The position numbers were made by a program, and so were the translations under genes. Shown here piece by piece: positions 1 to 9,282 of a stretch of DNA of 52,865 bases (positions are counted from its first letter, which is position 1; each line of letters opens with the position of its first letter). Location: assembly GCA_009773805.1 (NCBI GenBank), contig WTXA01000003.1, positions 1 to 52,865 of the forward strand. The letters run 5' to 3'. Origin of the DNA: Fusobacteriota bacterium. Lineage in GTDB: Bacteria; Bacillota; TC1. The notes below the pieces were generated by a model that searched no databases, was not told where the DNA came from, and worked only from the letters and a program-made list of their open reading frames with translations.

Positions 1-1
1 A

Positions 2-115
2 TTGTCTGTAGAATTAATCACTCCAATTGCTATTGAAGAAGGTCTAAGATTTGCTATAAGAGAAGGCGGAAGAACAGTTGGAGCCGGAGTTGTTAGTAAA
101 GTTATCCTTGATTAA
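2..115 (+). CDS. tuf: Elongation factor Tu, C-terminal end (partial)
   Basis: The first 37 readable codons end in TAA and match the strongly conserved C-terminus of EF-Tu: [11 protein letters not shown], then [15 protein letters not shown], then SKVILD. EF-Tu is the GTPase that delivers aminoacyl-tRNA to the ribosome. The rest of the gene lies upstream of the window. A tuf gene just before rpsJ is the usual str/S10 arrangement in Firmicutes, which supports the call. The -35 box of the next promoter overlaps the last codons. Confidence 0.95.
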   Translation: MSVELITPIAIEEGLRFAIREGGRTVGAGVVSKVILD

Positions 116-136
116 TAAAGACTGTTAATGTATAAT
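108..136 (+). promoter_or_regulatory. Promoter of the S10 ribosomal protein operon
   Basis: TTGATT (108-113), a 17-base spacer and a perfect TATAAT (131-136) form a near-consensus vegetative promoter. The -35 box overlaps the tuf stop codon. Transcription would start near 143, giving an untranslated leader of about 140 bases before rpsJ. So the S10 cluster can probably be transcribed independently of tuf. Confidence 0.75.
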
Positions 137-142
137 TAAAAC

Positions 143-283
143 GTTGTATTATGTGCAAAGTCAGTGGTGAAAAACCACTGACATTGTCACGTTTTATAAA
201 GGCGATGAAGCGGAAGGTTGCTTTTAGGAGATTTCTGCGGAGCTATGCTTGTATAAAATACAAACGAAAGGAAGGAAAAGAAA
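143..283 (+). promoter_or_regulatory. Structured leader of the S10 operon
   Basis: This gene-free stretch holds a perfect 9-bp hairpin: GTCAGTGGT (160-168), loop GAAAA, ACCACTGAC (174-182). AAACGT (139-144) and ACGTTT (189-194) could extend it as a closing helix. Purine-rich segments follow at 201-245, and the rpsJ Shine-Dalgarno is near 268-276. No T-run follows the hairpin, so it does not look like a simple terminator. S10 leaders in bacteria are often autoregulated by L4; that role here is inferred from position only. Confidence 0.5.
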
Positions 284-592
284 TTGGCACAAGGAAAAAT
301 TAGAATTCGCTTAAAGGCTTATGATCACAGATTATTGGATCAATCAGCAAAAAAAATTGTTGATACAGCTAAGAGCACAGGAGCGGTAGTTTCCGGACCA
401 ATCCCACTTCCAACAGAAAAAAACATTTACACTATCTTGAGATCTACACATGTTCACAAGGATTCAAGAGAGCAATTTGAGATGAGAACGCATAAGCGTC
501 TTATCGATATCCTCTCAACGAACCCAAAGACTGTGGATGCATTAATGCATATTGATCTACCAGCTGGCGTAGATGTTGAAATCAAATTATAG
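284..592 (+). CDS. rpsJ: 30S ribosomal protein S10 (NusE)
   Basis: S10 sits in the 30S head and also acts as NusE, the partner of NusB in transcription antitermination. The 102-residue product begins [20 protein letters not shown], the family signature, and carries the conserved segments [10 protein letters not shown] and RTHKRLIDI. The start is TTG at 284, with a GGAAGG-type ribosome site upstream; no in-frame ATG fits the family N-terminus. It is the first gene of the cluster, behind its own promoter and leader. Confidence 0.97.
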   Translation: MAQGKIRIRLKAYDHRLLDQSAKKIVDTAKSTGAVVSGPIPLPTEKNIYTILRSTHVHKDSREQFEMRTHKRLIDILSTNPKTVDALMHIDLPAGVDVEIKL

Positions 593-624
593 GAAGAAAG
601 ATTGGAAAGGAGATGAATTGTCAA

Positions 625-1266
625 ATGACTAAAGCGATTTTAGGTAAGAAACTTGGTATGACATGCATCTTCCAAAATGGGAAAATGATTCCTGTTACAG
701 TAATACAGGCTGGCCCTTGTTACGTAACTCAAATCAAATCCAAGGAAAATGATGGTTATCAAGGAGTTCAAGTTGGATTCCTACCAAGAAAAAAACAAAG
801 AACAAACAAACCTTTGATGGGACACTTTGCAAAAGCAGGTATCGAAAGCCCATTAAAGATTTTAAAGGAAATCCCAGTTGCAATTCAAGAAGGTAAAGAA
901 TTGTCTATGGGTATGGAAATCAAAGCAGATATTTTTGAAAAAGGTGAAGTTATCGACGTTACTGGAACAAGTAAAGGTAAAGGTTTTGCTGGTTCTATTA
1001 AAAGACATGGTTTTGCTTGTGGTCCTATGGGTCACGGTTCTCACTTCCATAGAGCGAACGGTTCAAACGGTTCAATCGATGGAGCACACGTATTCAAAGG
1101 CAAAAAAATGCCTGGTAGAATGGGTGGCAATAAGGTGACTGTCCAAAATTTAGAAATAGCTGATGTTATTGCTGATATGAATATCATATTGGTTAAAGGT
1201 GCGATTCCAGGATCTAAAAAAAGTATCGTAACTGTTAAATCTGCTATAAAAAAGCAAGGGAGGTAG
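625..1266 (+). CDS. rplC: 50S ribosomal protein L3
   Basis: L3 binds 23S rRNA early in 50S assembly, and its loop reaches towards the peptidyl transferase centre. The product shows [12 protein letters not shown] at the N-terminus, then [21 protein letters not shown] and the late block [10 protein letters not shown] place the start at ATG 625 (213 residues) because AAGGAG at 607-612 directly abuts the earlier in-frame ATG at 613, leaving no spacing. From 625 the protein starts MTKAILG, as in homologues. The 613 start would add four residues (MNCQ). Confidence 0.95.
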   Translation: MTKAILGKKLGMTCIFQNGKMIPVTVIQAGPCYVTQIKSKENDGYQGVQVGFLPRKKQRTNKPLMGHFAKAGIESPLKILKEIPVAIQEGKELSMGMEIKADIFEKGEVIDVTGTSKGKGFAGSIKRHGFACGPMGHGSHFHRANGSNGSIDGAHVFKGKKMPGRMGGNKVTVQNLEIADVIADMNIILVKGAIPGSKKSIVTVKSAIKKQGR

Positions 1267-1271
1267 AGTAA

Positions 1272-1901
1272 ATGGCAAAAGTAGATGTACAAAATATTCA
1301 AGGCCAAGTTGTAGACTCAGTTGAACTTAACGACTTAGTATACGCAATTGAGCCAAGTAAAGCTTCTGTTCATTCTGTTGTTGTTATGCAATTAGCTAAC
1401 AAACGCCAAGGAACTCATTCTACCTTGACTCGTGCAGAAGTTTCAGGTGGAGGAAGAAAACCTTGGAGACAAAAAGGAACAGGTAGAGCTAGAGTAGGTA
1501 GCACAAGAAATCCTGTATGGAGAAGTGGTGGTGTAGCTTTTGGACCAAAACCAAGAGATTACAGTTACACAATGCCTAAAAAAATAAAAAGGTTGGCATT
1601 AAAGTCAGTATTAAGCGATAAATTAGCTAACAAGGATTTAATTCTTTTAGATAAATTAACACTAGATATTCCTAAGACAAAGGACATGAGAAATATCCTA
1701 AGCGCTTTGAATGTATCTAAGACGGCTTTAATTGTAACTTTAAACAAGGAAGATAATGTTGTCATTTCTGCAAACAACTTGCCTGGAGTAACTACTACTT
1801 TCACTGGCAGTGTAAATGTTTATGATTTGATGAGACATCAAACTTTGGTTATGACCAAAGATGCTGCCTTGAAATTAGAGGAGGTGCTTCTTAATGCGTA
1901 A
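1272..1901 (+). CDS. rplD: 50S ribosomal protein L4
   Basis: L4 lines the peptide exit tunnel and in several bacteria represses its own operon by binding the S10 leader. The 209-residue product has the tunnel-loop block RPWRQKGTGRAR-like sequence (here KPWRQKGTGRARVGSTRNP) near residues 64-82, and the typical GGVAFGPKPRDYSY. It follows rplC by five bases and its 3' end overlaps rplW by eight bases, indicating translational coupling. Confidence 0.97.
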   Translation: MAKVDVQNIQGQVVDSVELNDLVYAIEPSKASVHSVVVMQLANKRQGTHSTLTRAEVSGGGRKPWRQKGTGRARVGSTRNPVWRSGGVAFGPKPRDYSYTMPKKIKRLALKSVLSDKLANKDLILLDKLTLDIPKTKDMRNILSALNVSKTALIVTLNKEDNVVISANNLPGVTTTFTGSVNVYDLMRHQTLVMTKDAALKLEEVLLNA

Positions 1902-2178
1902 CCCAGCAGATATTATCATGAGACCTGTGGTTTCTGAAAAAAGCATGGATTTAGCTTCAACTGGAAAATATGTTTTCTATGTTGATAAAAAATCAACTAA
2001 AATTGAAATTAAATATGCGATTGAAGAACACTTTAACGTCAAAGTTGACAAAGTTCATACTATGATGGTAACAGGAAAAATGAAAAAACAAGGTAAAACA
2101 GAAGGTAAGAGACCAGATCGTAAAAAAGCAATAGTTTCTCTTAAATCAGGAACTATACAAATATTTGATGGTATATAA
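1894..2178 (+). CDS. rplW: 50S ribosomal protein L23
   Basis: L23 sits at the exit-tunnel mouth, where trigger factor and SRP dock. The 94-residue product shows the family core IIMRPVVSEKSMDL, then KIEIKYAIEEHFNVKV, ending with a short beta strand. GAGGTG lies just upstream inside the rplD end, and the ATG at 1894 overlaps rplD. The length is normal for bacterial L23. Confidence 0.96.
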   Translation: MRNPADIIMRPVVSEKSMDLASTGKYVFYVDKKSTKIEIKYAIEEHFNVKVDKVHTMMVTGKMKKQGKTEGKRPDRKKAIVSLKSGTIQIFDGI

Positions 2179-2200
2179 ACCAGAATAAGGAGGTATTAAG

Positions 2201-3034
2201 ATGGCATTAAAATCTTTTAAACCAACTTCCCCTGGTTTAAGACAAATGACGGTTTCCACTTTTGAGGAAATCACAACAAATAAACCTGAGAAGGCTTTAA
2301 CAAGCACTTTAAATAAAAAGTCAGGTAGAAACAACCAGGGAAGAATTACTGTTAGACATCGCGGTGGCGGTGCTAAAAGACTATACAGATTAATTGATTT
2401 CAAAAGAAACAAAGATCATATTCCAGCTAAAGTAGCTACAATTGAATACGATCCAAATCGTTCAGCAAATATTGCATTATTGCATTATGTTGACGGTGAA
2501 AAAAGATACATTATTGCACCACAAGGACTAAAAGTAGGCAATATGATAGTATCTGGAGCAGGTGTTGACATCAGCCCAGGTAATGCGTTGCCACTATCAA
2601 GTATCCCAGTTGGTACTATAATTCACAATATTGAGATGAAGCCTGGTAAAGGTGCTCAAATTGTTAGAAGCGCAGGTGGACATGCTCAGCTAATGGCTAA
2701 AGAAGGCCGTTATGCACAAGTAAGAATGCCTTCTGGCGAAGTTAGAATGATTTTAGTAGATTGTCGTGCTACCATCGGTACTATCGGCAATGGAGATCAT
2801 AATAACATTACTGTAGGTAAAGCTGGAAGAAAAAGACACATGGGCATTAGACCAACTGTCAGAGGGGTTGTTATGAACCCTAATGATCACCCACACGGTG
2901 GTGGTGAAGGACGTTCTCCTATTGGTAGAAAACATCCAGTAACACCTTGGGGTAAACCAGCTCTTGGACATAGAACTAGAAAGAAAAACAAACCTTCTGA
3001 CAAGTTCATCGTTCGTAGACGCTATGGTAAATAA
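2201..3034 (+). CDS. rplB: 50S ribosomal protein L2
   Basis: L2 is needed for joining of the subunits and for peptidyl transferase activity. The 277-residue product opens [16 protein letters not shown] and carries [17 protein letters not shown], the RNA-binding centre and the conserved C-terminal [20 protein letters not shown] with the catalytically implicated histidine. The C-terminal [17 protein letters not shown] is typical. AGGAGG precedes the ATG at 2201. Confidence 0.97.
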   Translation: MALKSFKPTSPGLRQMTVSTFEEITTNKPEKALTSTLNKKSGRNNQGRITVRHRGGGAKRLYRLIDFKRNKDHIPAKVATIEYDPNRSANIALLHYVDGEKRYIIAPQGLKVGNMIVSGAGVDISPGNALPLSSIPVGTIIHNIEMKPGKGAQIVRSAGGHAQLMAKEGRYAQVRMPSGEVRMILVDCRATIGTIGNGDHNNITVGKAGRKRHMGIRPTVRGVVMNPNDHPHGGGEGRSPIGRKHPVTPWGKPALGHRTRKKNKPSDKFIVRRRYGK

Positions 3035-3052
3035 TGAAGGGAGGTAAAAATT

Positions 3053-3322
3053 GTGGCAAGATCAGTTAAAAAAGGACCTTATTGCGAACCTAAACTTTTA
3101 AGAAAAGTTGAAGAAATGAACAAGATTGATGAAAAAAAAGTAGTCAAGACTTGGTCTAGAAGATCTACAATTTTCCCTGAAATGGTAGGGCATACATTTA
3201 ATGTACATAACGGAAAAAAACATATTCCAGTTTATGTATCTGAAGATATGGTTGGACATAAGTTAGGTGAATTTTCACCTACAAGAACTTATAAAGGTCA
3301 TGCTGGAAGTAAATCCAGATAA
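3053..3322 (+). CDS. rpsS: 30S ribosomal protein S19
   Basis: S19 is a 30S head protein near the A site and bridges to L5. The 89-residue product reads [18 protein letters not shown], then [18 protein letters not shown], and ends [17 protein letters not shown], all family hallmarks. The start is GTG at 3053, placed seven bases after GGGAGG. Confidence 0.96.
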   Translation: MARSVKKGPYCEPKLLRKVEEMNKIDEKKVVKTWSRRSTIFPEMVGHTFNVHNGKKHIPVYVSEDMVGHKLGEFSPTRTYKGHAGSKSR

Positions 3323-3342
3323 GAGGAAGGAGGAATAATTAA

Positions 3343-3711
3343 ATGGCGATTAAATACGCAGAAGAAAACAAAGAAGTAGCAAAAGCTGTTATGAAATATA
3401 TCCGTATCTCTCCTCTTAAGGTAAGAAGTGTTGCTAATGAAGTTAGAGGTAAAGGTGTCAGGGAAGCTATGGGGATTTTAAAATTCACTCCTAGAAAAGC
3501 TGCCGGTTTTTTACTTAAAACTCTAAACTCAGCTATGAGCAATGCCGAGACTAATAATAACTTAAATAAAGATGCTCTATATATTTCAGAAATCTATATT
3601 GATGAGGGGCCAACTCTTAAGAGATTTAAACCTAGAGCAAGAGGTAGTGCAGATAGAATTTTAAAAAGAACAAGCCATATTACAGTGGTAGTTAAAACGA
3701 AGGAGGTATAA
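3343..3711 (+). CDS. rplV: 50S ribosomal protein L22
   Basis: L22 contributes, with L4, to the constriction of the exit tunnel. The 122-residue product has [19 protein letters not shown], the hairpin-loop region and the C-terminal block [17 protein letters not shown]. The N-terminus ([18 protein letters not shown]) is a few residues longer than the shortest homologues, but AGGAGG 5' of ATG 3343 supports it. Confidence 0.95.
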   Translation: MAIKYAEENKEVAKAVMKYIRISPLKVRSVANEVRGKGVREAMGILKFTPRKAAGFLLKTLNSAMSNAETNNNLNKDALYISEIYIDEGPTLKRFKPRARGSADRILKRTSHITVVVKTKEV

Positions 3712-3713
3712 CT

Positions 3714-4376
3714 GTGGGTCAAAAAGTACATCCAAAGTCCATACGTTTAGGTATCACACAGGACTGGAATGCTAAGTGGTTCGGTAACAATAAAGATTAT
3801 CAAAATTTCTTCCTTGAAGATGTTAAGATAAGAGAATTTGTTAAAAAGAAACTGTACCATGCAGGTATTTCCCATATTGATATCGAACGTGTTGGTAATA
3901 GAATAACAATCATAATTCACACAGGTAAACCTGGTATTGTAATTGGTCGTGGTGGTTCAGAAATAGACAACTTAAGAGTTGCTTTAAAAGGTATCACTAA
4001 GAACCAAGTTAATATAAAAGTTATCGAAGTGAAAAAACCAGAAATCGAAGCTCAATTAGTAGCTGAAAACATTGCTTTACAACTTGAAAAAAGAGTATCT
4101 TTTAGAAAAGCTGTAAAACAATCAGTGCAAAAAGCTATGAAATTTGGTGCTGGTGGAATTAAAGTTGCAGTATCTGGCCGTCTTGGCGGAGCTGAGATTG
4201 CAAGAACTGAATGGTATAGTGAAGGTAAAGTGCCTCTACATACATTACGTGCTAATGTTGTTTATGCTACTGCTGAAGCTGATACTACTTACGGTAAAAT
4301 AGGTGTTAAAACTTGGGTTTACTTAGGTGAAGTTCTTCCTACCAGGAAAAAAAGAGTAGAGAAGGAGGATGAGTAA
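3714..4376 (+). CDS. rpsC: 30S ribosomal protein S3
   Basis: S3 lines the mRNA entry channel and has helicase-like function with S4. The 220-residue product starts [17 protein letters not shown] and contains the KH-domain GXXG loop in [14 protein letters not shown] (about residues 71-84) and the C-terminal block [14 protein letters not shown]. The start is GTG at 3714, only two bases after the rplV stop, with AGGAGG inside the rplV end. Confidence 0.97.
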   Translation: MGQKVHPKSIRLGITQDWNAKWFGNNKDYQNFFLEDVKIREFVKKKLYHAGISHIDIERVGNRITIIIHTGKPGIVIGRGGSEIDNLRVALKGITKNQVNIKVIEVKKPEIEAQLVAENIALQLEKRVSFRKAVKQSVQKAMKFGAGGIKVAVSGRLGGAEIARTEWYSEGKVPLHTLRANVVYATAEADTTYGKIGVKTWVYLGEVLPTRKKRVEKEDE

Positions 4377-4378
4377 TC

Positions 4379-4819
4379 ATGTTAATGCCGAAAAGAGTAA
4401 AATTCAGAAGACCTCATCGTCCTAGGAAAATGGAAGGTAAATCTAAAGGCGGAACTCAAGTTACTTATGGCGACTTTGGTTTGCAAGCTACATCTCCAGC
4501 ATGGGTTACATCAAGACAAATTGAAGCAGCCCGTATTGCTATGACAAGATACATCAAAAGAGGCGGAAAAGTCTGGATAAAAATATTCCCAGACAGACCA
4601 ATCACTCAAAAACCTGCTGAAACTCGTATGGGTAAAGGTAAAGGATCACCTGAGTATTGGGTAGCGGTTGTTAAACCAGGCCGTGTTCTTTTTGAAATGA
4701 ACGGTGTAACTGAAGCAATTGCTAGAGAAGCAATGAGACTTGCAGCTCATAAGTTACCTTTAAAAACTAAGTTCGTTTTAAGAACTAAAGAAGTTGGTGG
4801 TGACGCAAATGAAAAATAA
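4379..4819 (+). CDS. rplP: 50S ribosomal protein L16
   Basis: L16 lies near the A-site tRNA elbow. The 146-residue product opens [14 protein letters not shown] and carries [20 protein letters not shown] and the functional loop [27 protein letters not shown]-type pairing upstream and the MLMPKR N-terminus agree with homologues. The 3' end overlaps rpmC by 11 bases. Confidence 0.97.
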   Translation: MLMPKRVKFRRPHRPRKMEGKSKGGTQVTYGDFGLQATSPAWVTSRQIEAARIAMTRYIKRGGKVWIKIFPDRPITQKPAETRMGKGKGSPEYWVAVVKPGRVLFEMNGVTEAIAREAMRLAAHKLPLKTKFVLRTKEVGGDANEK

Positions 4820-5000
4820 AGATATGCGTAAGTTTTCAAATAATGAACTTGTATCTACGATAAATAATCTTAAAAAGGAGCTGTTGAATCTAAGATTCCA
4901 AGCAGCAACAGCGCAATTAACTAATCCAATGCGCATTAGTGAGGTTAAAAAAGAAATTGCAAGAGCAAAAACGATTTTAACTGAAAACGAAAATCAGTAA
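4809..5000 (+). CDS. rpmC: 50S ribosomal protein L29
   Basis: L29 borders the exit tunnel next to L23. The 63-residue product starts [14 protein letters not shown] and has the two-helix body with [15 protein letters not shown], the L29 signature. I chose ATG 4809 over the upstream TTG at 4794. The 63-residue length fits the family, and GGTGGTGA lies about six bases upstream. Its first codons lie inside the end of rplP. Confidence 0.94.
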   Translation: MKNKDMRKFSNNELVSTINNLKKELLNLRFQAATAQLTNPMRISEVKKEIARAKTILTENENQ

Positions 5001-5015
5001 AAGGAGGAAATACTC

Positions 5016-5279
5016 TTGGAAAGAAATACAAGCCGAAAAACCAGAACTGGTATTGTAGTCAGCGACAAAATGGACAAAACAGTTGTTGTAAAAATTGAAA
5101 CTTTTAAAAAGCACCCTATTTACCACAAGCGTTATAGAGTGTCAACAAAGTTCAAGGCGCATGACGAATTAAATGAATGTTTAGTAGGAGACAAAATTAA
5201 AATAATGGAAACACGTCCTCTTTCAAAAGACAAACGTTTTCGAGTAATTGAAATACTTGAAAAAGGCAAAAGAGTTTAG
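5016..5279 (+). CDS. rpsQ: 30S ribosomal protein S17
   Basis: S17 is an OB-fold primary binder of 16S rRNA. The 87-residue product carries [19 protein letters not shown], then [16 protein letters not shown] and [16 protein letters not shown]. The start is TTG at 5016 with AAGGAGG 9 bases before it; no ATG fits the conserved N-terminus. Confidence 0.96.
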   Translation: MERNTSRKTRTGIVVSDKMDKTVVVKIETFKKHPIYHKRYRVSTKFKAHDELNECLVGDKIKIMETRPLSKDKRFRVIEILEKGKRV

Positions 5280-5299
5280 TGTTATAAGGAGGGTATAAA

Positions 5300-5668
5300 A
5301 TGATCCAACAAGAAACTAGATTAAAAGTTGGGGATAATACAGGAGCGAAAGAGCTATTGTGCATTCGTGTTCTTGGGGGTTCTAAAAGAAGAAGCGCGTC
5401 TATTGGTGATGTTATTGTTTGCGCAGTCAAACAAGCAACACCAGGAGGAGTTGTAAAAAAAGGTGATGTAGTAAAAGCTGTTGTTGTTAGAACTGTATAC
5501 CAGATACAAAGAGCCGATGGTTCATTTATCAAGTTCAACGAAAATGCTGCTGTATTAATCAAAGACGACGGCACTCCAAAAGGCACACGTATCTTTGGGC
5601 CTGTAGCTAGAGAACTTAGGGAAAAGAACTATATGAAAATAGTTTCTTTAGCCCCAGAAGTTCTGTAG
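5300..5668 (+). CDS. rplN: 50S ribosomal protein L14
   Basis: L14 forms intersubunit bridges with 16S rRNA and binds the silencing factor RsfS. The 122-residue product begins [20 protein letters not shown] and ends [23 protein letters not shown], both diagnostic. The length is exactly typical, and GGAGGG precedes the ATG. Confidence 0.97.
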   Translation: MIQQETRLKVGDNTGAKELLCIRVLGGSKRRSASIGDVIVCAVKQATPGGVVKKGDVVKAVVVRTVYQIQRADGSFIKFNENAAVLIKDDGTPKGTRIFGPVARELREKNYMKIVSLAPEVL

Positions 5669-5686
5669 AATAGTGGAGGTGAAATA

Positions 5687-6007
5687 ATGGCATCTAAGTT
5701 ACATGTTAAAAAAGGAGATAAAGTAGAAATAATCTCTGGTAAAGATAAAAAGAAAACAGGTAAGGTTCTTGTAAGTTATCCAACAACTGGAAAAGTTTTA
5801 GTTGAAGGCGTAAATAAAGTCAAGAAACATACTAAAGGCACACAAAAGAATCCACAAGGTGGAATCTTAGAAAAAGAAGCGCCAATTGATGCTTCAAATG
5901 TTCTTCTATATTGCCCAGCTTGCAAAAGGGGCGTTCGTTACGGACAAAAAATAGACGGAGACAAGAAAACTCGTGTTTGTAAAAAATGCGAAAAAGAATT
6001 AGTGTAG
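5687..6007 (+). CDS. rplX: 50S ribosomal protein L24, cysteine-containing form
   Basis: L24 initiates 50S assembly at the 5' end of 23S rRNA. The 106-residue product begins with a KOW segment ([20 protein letters not shown]) and has the central block [19 protein letters not shown]. Its C-terminal third contains two CxxC pairs, CPAC at about residues 73-76 and CKKC at about 98-101, suggesting a bound zinc. Some bacterial L24 proteins lack these cysteines. Confidence 0.95.
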   Translation: MASKLHVKKGDKVEIISGKDKKKTGKVLVSYPTTGKVLVEGVNKVKKHTKGTQKNPQGGILEKEAPIDASNVLLYCPACKRGVRYGQKIDGDKKTRVCKKCEKELV

Positions 6008-6023
6008 GAAGGAGGACCCTATA

Positions 6024-6566
6024 TTGGCTAGATTAAAAGATTTGTACAAAAAAGATATAATACCTGCTATGATGGAACAATTTTCATATAAGAACCTAAA
6101 CATGGTTCCAAAAATGAATAAAATTGTTATTAACGTAGGTGTTGGTGAAGCAGTACATAATTCAAAAGCATTAGAAAGTGTTGTTAGTGAAATAACTCAA
6201 ATTTCAGGACAAAAACCTATAATTACCAAGGCTAAAAAATCAATAGCTACCTTCAAGTTAAGAGAAGGAATGCCTATTGGAGTCAAGGTTACATTAAGAG
6301 GGGAAAGAATGTATGAGTTCTTGGATCGTTTTGTTAACGCTTCCTTGCCAAGGGTTCGTGATTTTAAAGGAATTTCAAACAATGGATTCGATGGTAGAGG
6401 AAACTATACTGTTGGAATCAAAGAACAATTGATTTTTCCTGAAATAGATTATGATAAAGTTGATAAAATGAGAGGTATGAATATAACTTTTATTACAACA
6501 GCTAAAACAGATGAAGAAGCAAAAGAGTTGCTCGTTAAATTCGGCACTCCTTTTGCTAAACAATAA
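6024..6566 (+). CDS. rplE: 50S ribosomal protein L5
   Basis: L5 binds 5S rRNA and contacts S13 and P-site tRNA. The 180-residue product has [18 protein letters not shown], the block [31 protein letters not shown] and the C-terminal [20 protein letters not shown]. The start is TTG at 6024, nine bases after AGGAGG. Confidence 0.96.
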   Translation: MARLKDLYKKDIIPAMMEQFSYKNLNMVPKMNKIVINVGVGEAVHNSKALESVVSEITQISGQKPIITKAKKSIATFKLREGMPIGVKVTLRGERMYEFLDRFVNASLPRVRDFKGISNNGFDGRGNYTVGIKEQLIFPEIDYDKVDKMRGMNITFITTAKTDEEAKELLVKFGTPFAKQ

Positions 6567-6577
6567 GGAGGATAATA

Positions 6578-6763
6578 ATGGCTAAAACATCGTTAAAAGT
6601 AAGTCAAAAGAGAACTCCTAAATTTCAAGTACAAGCATACAATCGTTGTAAAATCTGCGGAAGACCACATGCTTATATGAGAAAATTTGGTATCTGCAGA
6701 ATATGTTTCAGAAAACATGCAAGCCAAGGAGAATTACCAGGAGTAAGAAAAGCTAGTTGGTAA
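6578..6763 (+). CDS. rpsZ: 30S ribosomal protein S14, type Z (zinc-binding)
   Basis: S14 is a late-assembling 30S head protein. At 61 residues this is the short zinc form: CKIC (about 24-27) and CRIC (about 40-43) provide four cysteine ligands, followed by [18 protein letters not shown] at the C-terminus. AAGGAGG precedes ATG 6578. No second, zinc-free S14 is visible in this window. Confidence 0.97.
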   Translation: MAKTSLKVSQKRTPKFQVQAYNRCKICGRPHAYMRKFGICRICFRKHASQGELPGVRKASW

Positions 6764-6790
6764 GCATAAACTTTGAAAGGAGGTTTTTAA

Positions 6791-7192
6791 ATGGTAATGA
6801 CAGATCCTATAGCGGATTTTTTAACAAGAGTGCGTAATGCGAATACAGCAATGAAGAAGTCAGTGGATATTCCAGCTTCAAACATCAAACTTTCTTTAAC
6901 ACAAATATTGAAAGATGAAGGATTCATCAAAGATTTTGAAGTAATCAAGGAAGAAGAAACTATTAAGAAAAATATTCGTGTTTATTTAAAATATGATCAA
7001 AAAACTAGAGTAATATCTGGTTTAAAGAGAATAAGCAAACCGAGCCTTAGAGTTTATGTAGGCAAGGAAGATATACCAAAGGTTCTTGGAGGTTTAGGAG
7101 TAGCAGTACTTTCAACATCTCAAGGAATAATGACTGATAAAAAAGCTAGAAGAGAAGGCATGGGCGGAGAAGTTCTCTGTTATGTCTGGTAA
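6791..7192 (+). CDS. rpsH: 30S ribosomal protein S8
   Basis: S8 is a primary 16S rRNA binder and, in E. coli, the repressor of the spc operon. The 133-residue product has [24 protein letters not shown] and the C-terminal [28 protein letters not shown] at 6776-6783 sits seven bases from ATG 6791; the family start MTDPIADF would be ATG 6797, so two extra residues are uncertain. Confidence 0.96.
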   Translation: MVMTDPIADFLTRVRNANTAMKKSVDIPASNIKLSLTQILKDEGFIKDFEVIKEEETIKKNIRVYLKYDQKTRVISGLKRISKPSLRVYVGKEDIPKVLGGLGVAVLSTSQGIMTDKKARREGMGGEVLCYVW

Positions 7193-7211
7193 ACCATAAG
7201 GAGGAAAAGAT

Positions 7212-7751
7212 ATGTCAAGAATAGGAAATGCTCCAGTGGTTGTACCAGAAGGTGTCGAAGTTAAAATTGACGGCACATTTGTATCAGTTAAAGGACCACA
7301 TGGACAATTGGAATACACTTTCAACAGCAATATGATCATCACTTTAGAAGATGGCATATTAAAAGTTGCAAGACCTAACAACAGTAAAGATAATAGAGCA
7401 TTACACGGCTTAACTAGAGCTTTAATAGCTAACATGGTTAGTGGTGTAAGCACTAAATTTACTAAAGAATTAGAAATGATTGGTGTTGGTTATAAATCAA
7501 GCTTGTCTGATGGCAATTTAGTCATTAATGCAGGATATTCTCACCCAGTCGTTATGGAAATACCAAAAGATCTTAATGTCGAGGTTCCACAACCTACGAA
7601 GATTATTATCTCAGGTATAGATAAGCAAGTTGTCGGAGCTTTCGCTGCAAACGTACGTAAAGTAAGACCACCAGAGCCTTACAAAGGTAAAGGTATCAAG
7701 TACAGTACTGAGCAGGTTAAGAGAAAAGTCGGTAAAACTGGCTCCAAATAG
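7212..7751 (+). CDS. rplF: 50S ribosomal protein L6
   Basis: L6 lies near the factor-binding site of the 50S subunit. The 179-residue product starts [18 protein letters not shown] and contains two repeated beta-alpha domains. The late signature [20 protein letters not shown] and PYKGKGIKY is complete. AAGGAGG precedes ATG 7212. Confidence 0.97.
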   Translation: MSRIGNAPVVVPEGVEVKIDGTFVSVKGPHGQLEYTFNSNMIITLEDGILKVARPNNSKDNRALHGLTRALIANMVSGVSTKFTKELEMIGVGYKSSLSDGNLVINAGYSHPVVMEIPKDLNVEVPQPTKIIISGIDKQVVGAFAANVRKVRPPEPYKGKGIKYSTEQVKRKVGKTGSK

Positions 7752-7771
7752 ATAAGAAAGGAGTAAGTGTT

Positions 7772-8125
7772 TTGATTAAAAATATTGATAGAAAAGAAAT
7801 TCGTTCAAAGAAACATAGAAGAATAAGAAATAAAATCAGTGGAACAGCTGAATATCCAAGACTTTGTGTTTTTAGAAGCTTAAGACATATCCATGCTCAA
7901 ATCATCGATGATGTTGCACAAAATACTTTGGTTGCTGCTACATCTTTAGAAATTAAAGATGGAACTTCAAACAAGGAAACTGCTAATAGAGTTGGAAAAC
8001 TTATAGCAGAAAAAGCAATAGCAGCAGGTGTTAAAGCTGTAGTCTTCGACAGAAGCGGTTATATTTACCACGGAAGAGTACAAGCCTTGGCTGATGGAGC
8101 AAGAGAAGGCGGATTAGAATTTTAA
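7772..8125 (+). CDS. rplR: 50S ribosomal protein L18
   Basis: L18 binds 5S rRNA and brings it to the 50S subunit with L5. The 117-residue product has the basic N-terminus [18 protein letters not shown], then [19 protein letters not shown] and the ending [26 protein letters not shown]. The start is TTG at 7772 after AAAGGAG. Confidence 0.96.
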   Translation: MIKNIDRKEIRSKKHRRIRNKISGTAEYPRLCVFRSLRHIHAQIIDDVAQNTLVAATSLEIKDGTSNKETANRVGKLIAEKAIAAGVKAVVFDRSGYIYHGRVQALADGAREGGLEF

Positions 8126-8142
8126 CCAAAGGAGGGAAAAAC

Positions 8143-8640
8143 GTGCACGCTGAAGATAAAAAACAAGAATTTACTGAAAAAGTAGTAAATATTAATAGAG
8201 TAGCTAAAGTTGTTAAAGGTGGACGCCGCTTTAGCTTTAGTGCTTTAGTAGTTATCGGCGACGGCGAAGGAAGAGTTGGCGTAGGACATGGCAAAGCCCA
8301 AGAAGTTCCTACAGCTATTAAGAAAGCCGTTGAAGACGCTAAAAAGAACATTATTCATGTGCCTATTGTTAATACAACAATTCCTCATGAAGTTGTTGGC
8401 AAATTTGGTGCTGGAGCAGTTTGGATGAAACCTGCTGCAGGTGGTACTGGAGTAATTGCAGGCGGACCTGCCCGTTCAGTTTTAGAATTAGCAGGAATAA
8501 AAAATATTTTAACAAAATCACAAGGTTCTTCAAATAAAAACAACATGGTTTATGCAACAATCGCAGGGCTTGCTTCATTGAAGAGAGCTGGAGAAGTTGC
8601 AAGACTACGTGGTAAAACTATTGAAGAACTGTGGAAATAG
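8143..8640 (+). CDS. rpsE: 30S ribosomal protein S5
   Basis: S5 acts in decoding fidelity together with S4. The 165-residue product includes [21 protein letters not shown] (an accuracy-relevant loop), [18 protein letters not shown], and the C-terminal domain with [16 protein letters not shown]. The start is GTG at 8143, nine bases after AAGGAGGG. Confidence 0.97.
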   Translation: MHAEDKKQEFTEKVVNINRVAKVVKGGRRFSFSALVVIGDGEGRVGVGHGKAQEVPTAIKKAVEDAKKNIIHVPIVNTTIPHEVVGKFGAGAVWMKPAAGGTGVIAGGPARSVLELAGIKNILTKSQGSSNKNNMVYATIAGLASLKRAGEVARLRGKTIEELWK

Positions 8641-8650
8641 GAGGTCGGAC

Positions 8651-8830
8651 ATGAAAGAAGTGAAAATAACTTTAGTTAAAAGTGTCATCGGCCAAACACA
8701 AAGACAAAAAGATACAGTAAAAGCACTAGGCTTAGGTAAGATTAGTAGCACTGTAATACAAAAGATGACACCAGATATTGAAGGTAAAATTAACAAAGTA
8801 GCCCATTTGGTGAAAACAGAAGAAATATAG
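8651..8830 (+). CDS. rpmD: 50S ribosomal protein L30
   Basis: L30 is a small 50S protein. The 59-residue product begins [20 protein letters not shown] and continues [16 protein letters not shown], matching the family. I chose ATG 8651 because AGGAGG lies directly upstream (8640-8645); an open frame extends to 8597 but runs inside rpsE. The size is exactly that of bacterial L30. Confidence 0.95.
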   Translation: MKEVKITLVKSVIGQTQRQKDTVKALGLGKISSTVIQKMTPDIEGKINKVAHLVKTEEI

Positions 8831-8840
8831 GAGGGTCAGC

Positions 8841-9281
8841 ATGAAACTTCATGAATTAAGCCCTGGAATAGGAGCCAAGAAAGTTTCTAAAAGAGTCGGT
8901 AGAGGTATCGGTTCAGGAACTGGAGGGCGTTCAGGCAGAGGACAAGATGGTCAAAAGTCAAGATCTGGATATAGTCGCAGAGTCGGCTTTGAAGGTGGAC
9001 AAATGCCTTTGATTAGAAGAGTTCCTAAAAGAGGTTTTACAAATATATTCGCAAAGAATTATGCGATAGTAAATGTAGGTGCATTAAATGCATTTGAAAA
9101 TGGCTCAGTTGTAACAACTGAAGACATTCTCAGCAAAAGATTAGTAAATAAAACTTTAAGTGGAATAAAAATTCTAGGCAACGGAGAACTTACTAAAGCA
9201 CTAACTGTACAATGCGCTATTGTTAGTGAATCAGCAAAAGCTAAAATTGAAGCTGCCGGAGGAAAAGTAGAGGTAATCTAA
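8841..9281 (+). CDS. rplO: 50S ribosomal protein L15
   Basis: L15 joins the 50S subunit during assembly. The 146-residue product starts [20 protein letters not shown], with the Gly/Arg-rich segment [19 protein letters not shown], then [18 protein letters not shown] and the C-terminal [15 protein letters not shown]. It ends one base before the secY start codon. Confidence 0.97.
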   Translation: MKLHELSPGIGAKKVSKRVGRGIGSGTGGRSGRGQDGQKSRSGYSRRVGFEGGQMPLIRRVPKRGFTNIFAKNYAIVNVGALNAFENGSVVTTEDILSKRLVNKTLSGIKILGNGELTKALTVQCAIVSESAKAKIEAAGGKVEVI

Positions 9282-9282
9282 C

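Noticed and set aside
613-624. Earlier ATG for rplC at 613.
   Set aside because: The Shine-Dalgarno AAGGAG abuts it with no spacing, and the extra residues do not fit L3.
862-1050. Open frames on the minus strand within the ribosomal cluster and similar shadows elsewhere (for example 2753-2971, 8031-8351, 44823-45092).
   Set aside because: They lie wholly inside strongly supported genes, lack ribosome sites and have low-complexity or implausible products.
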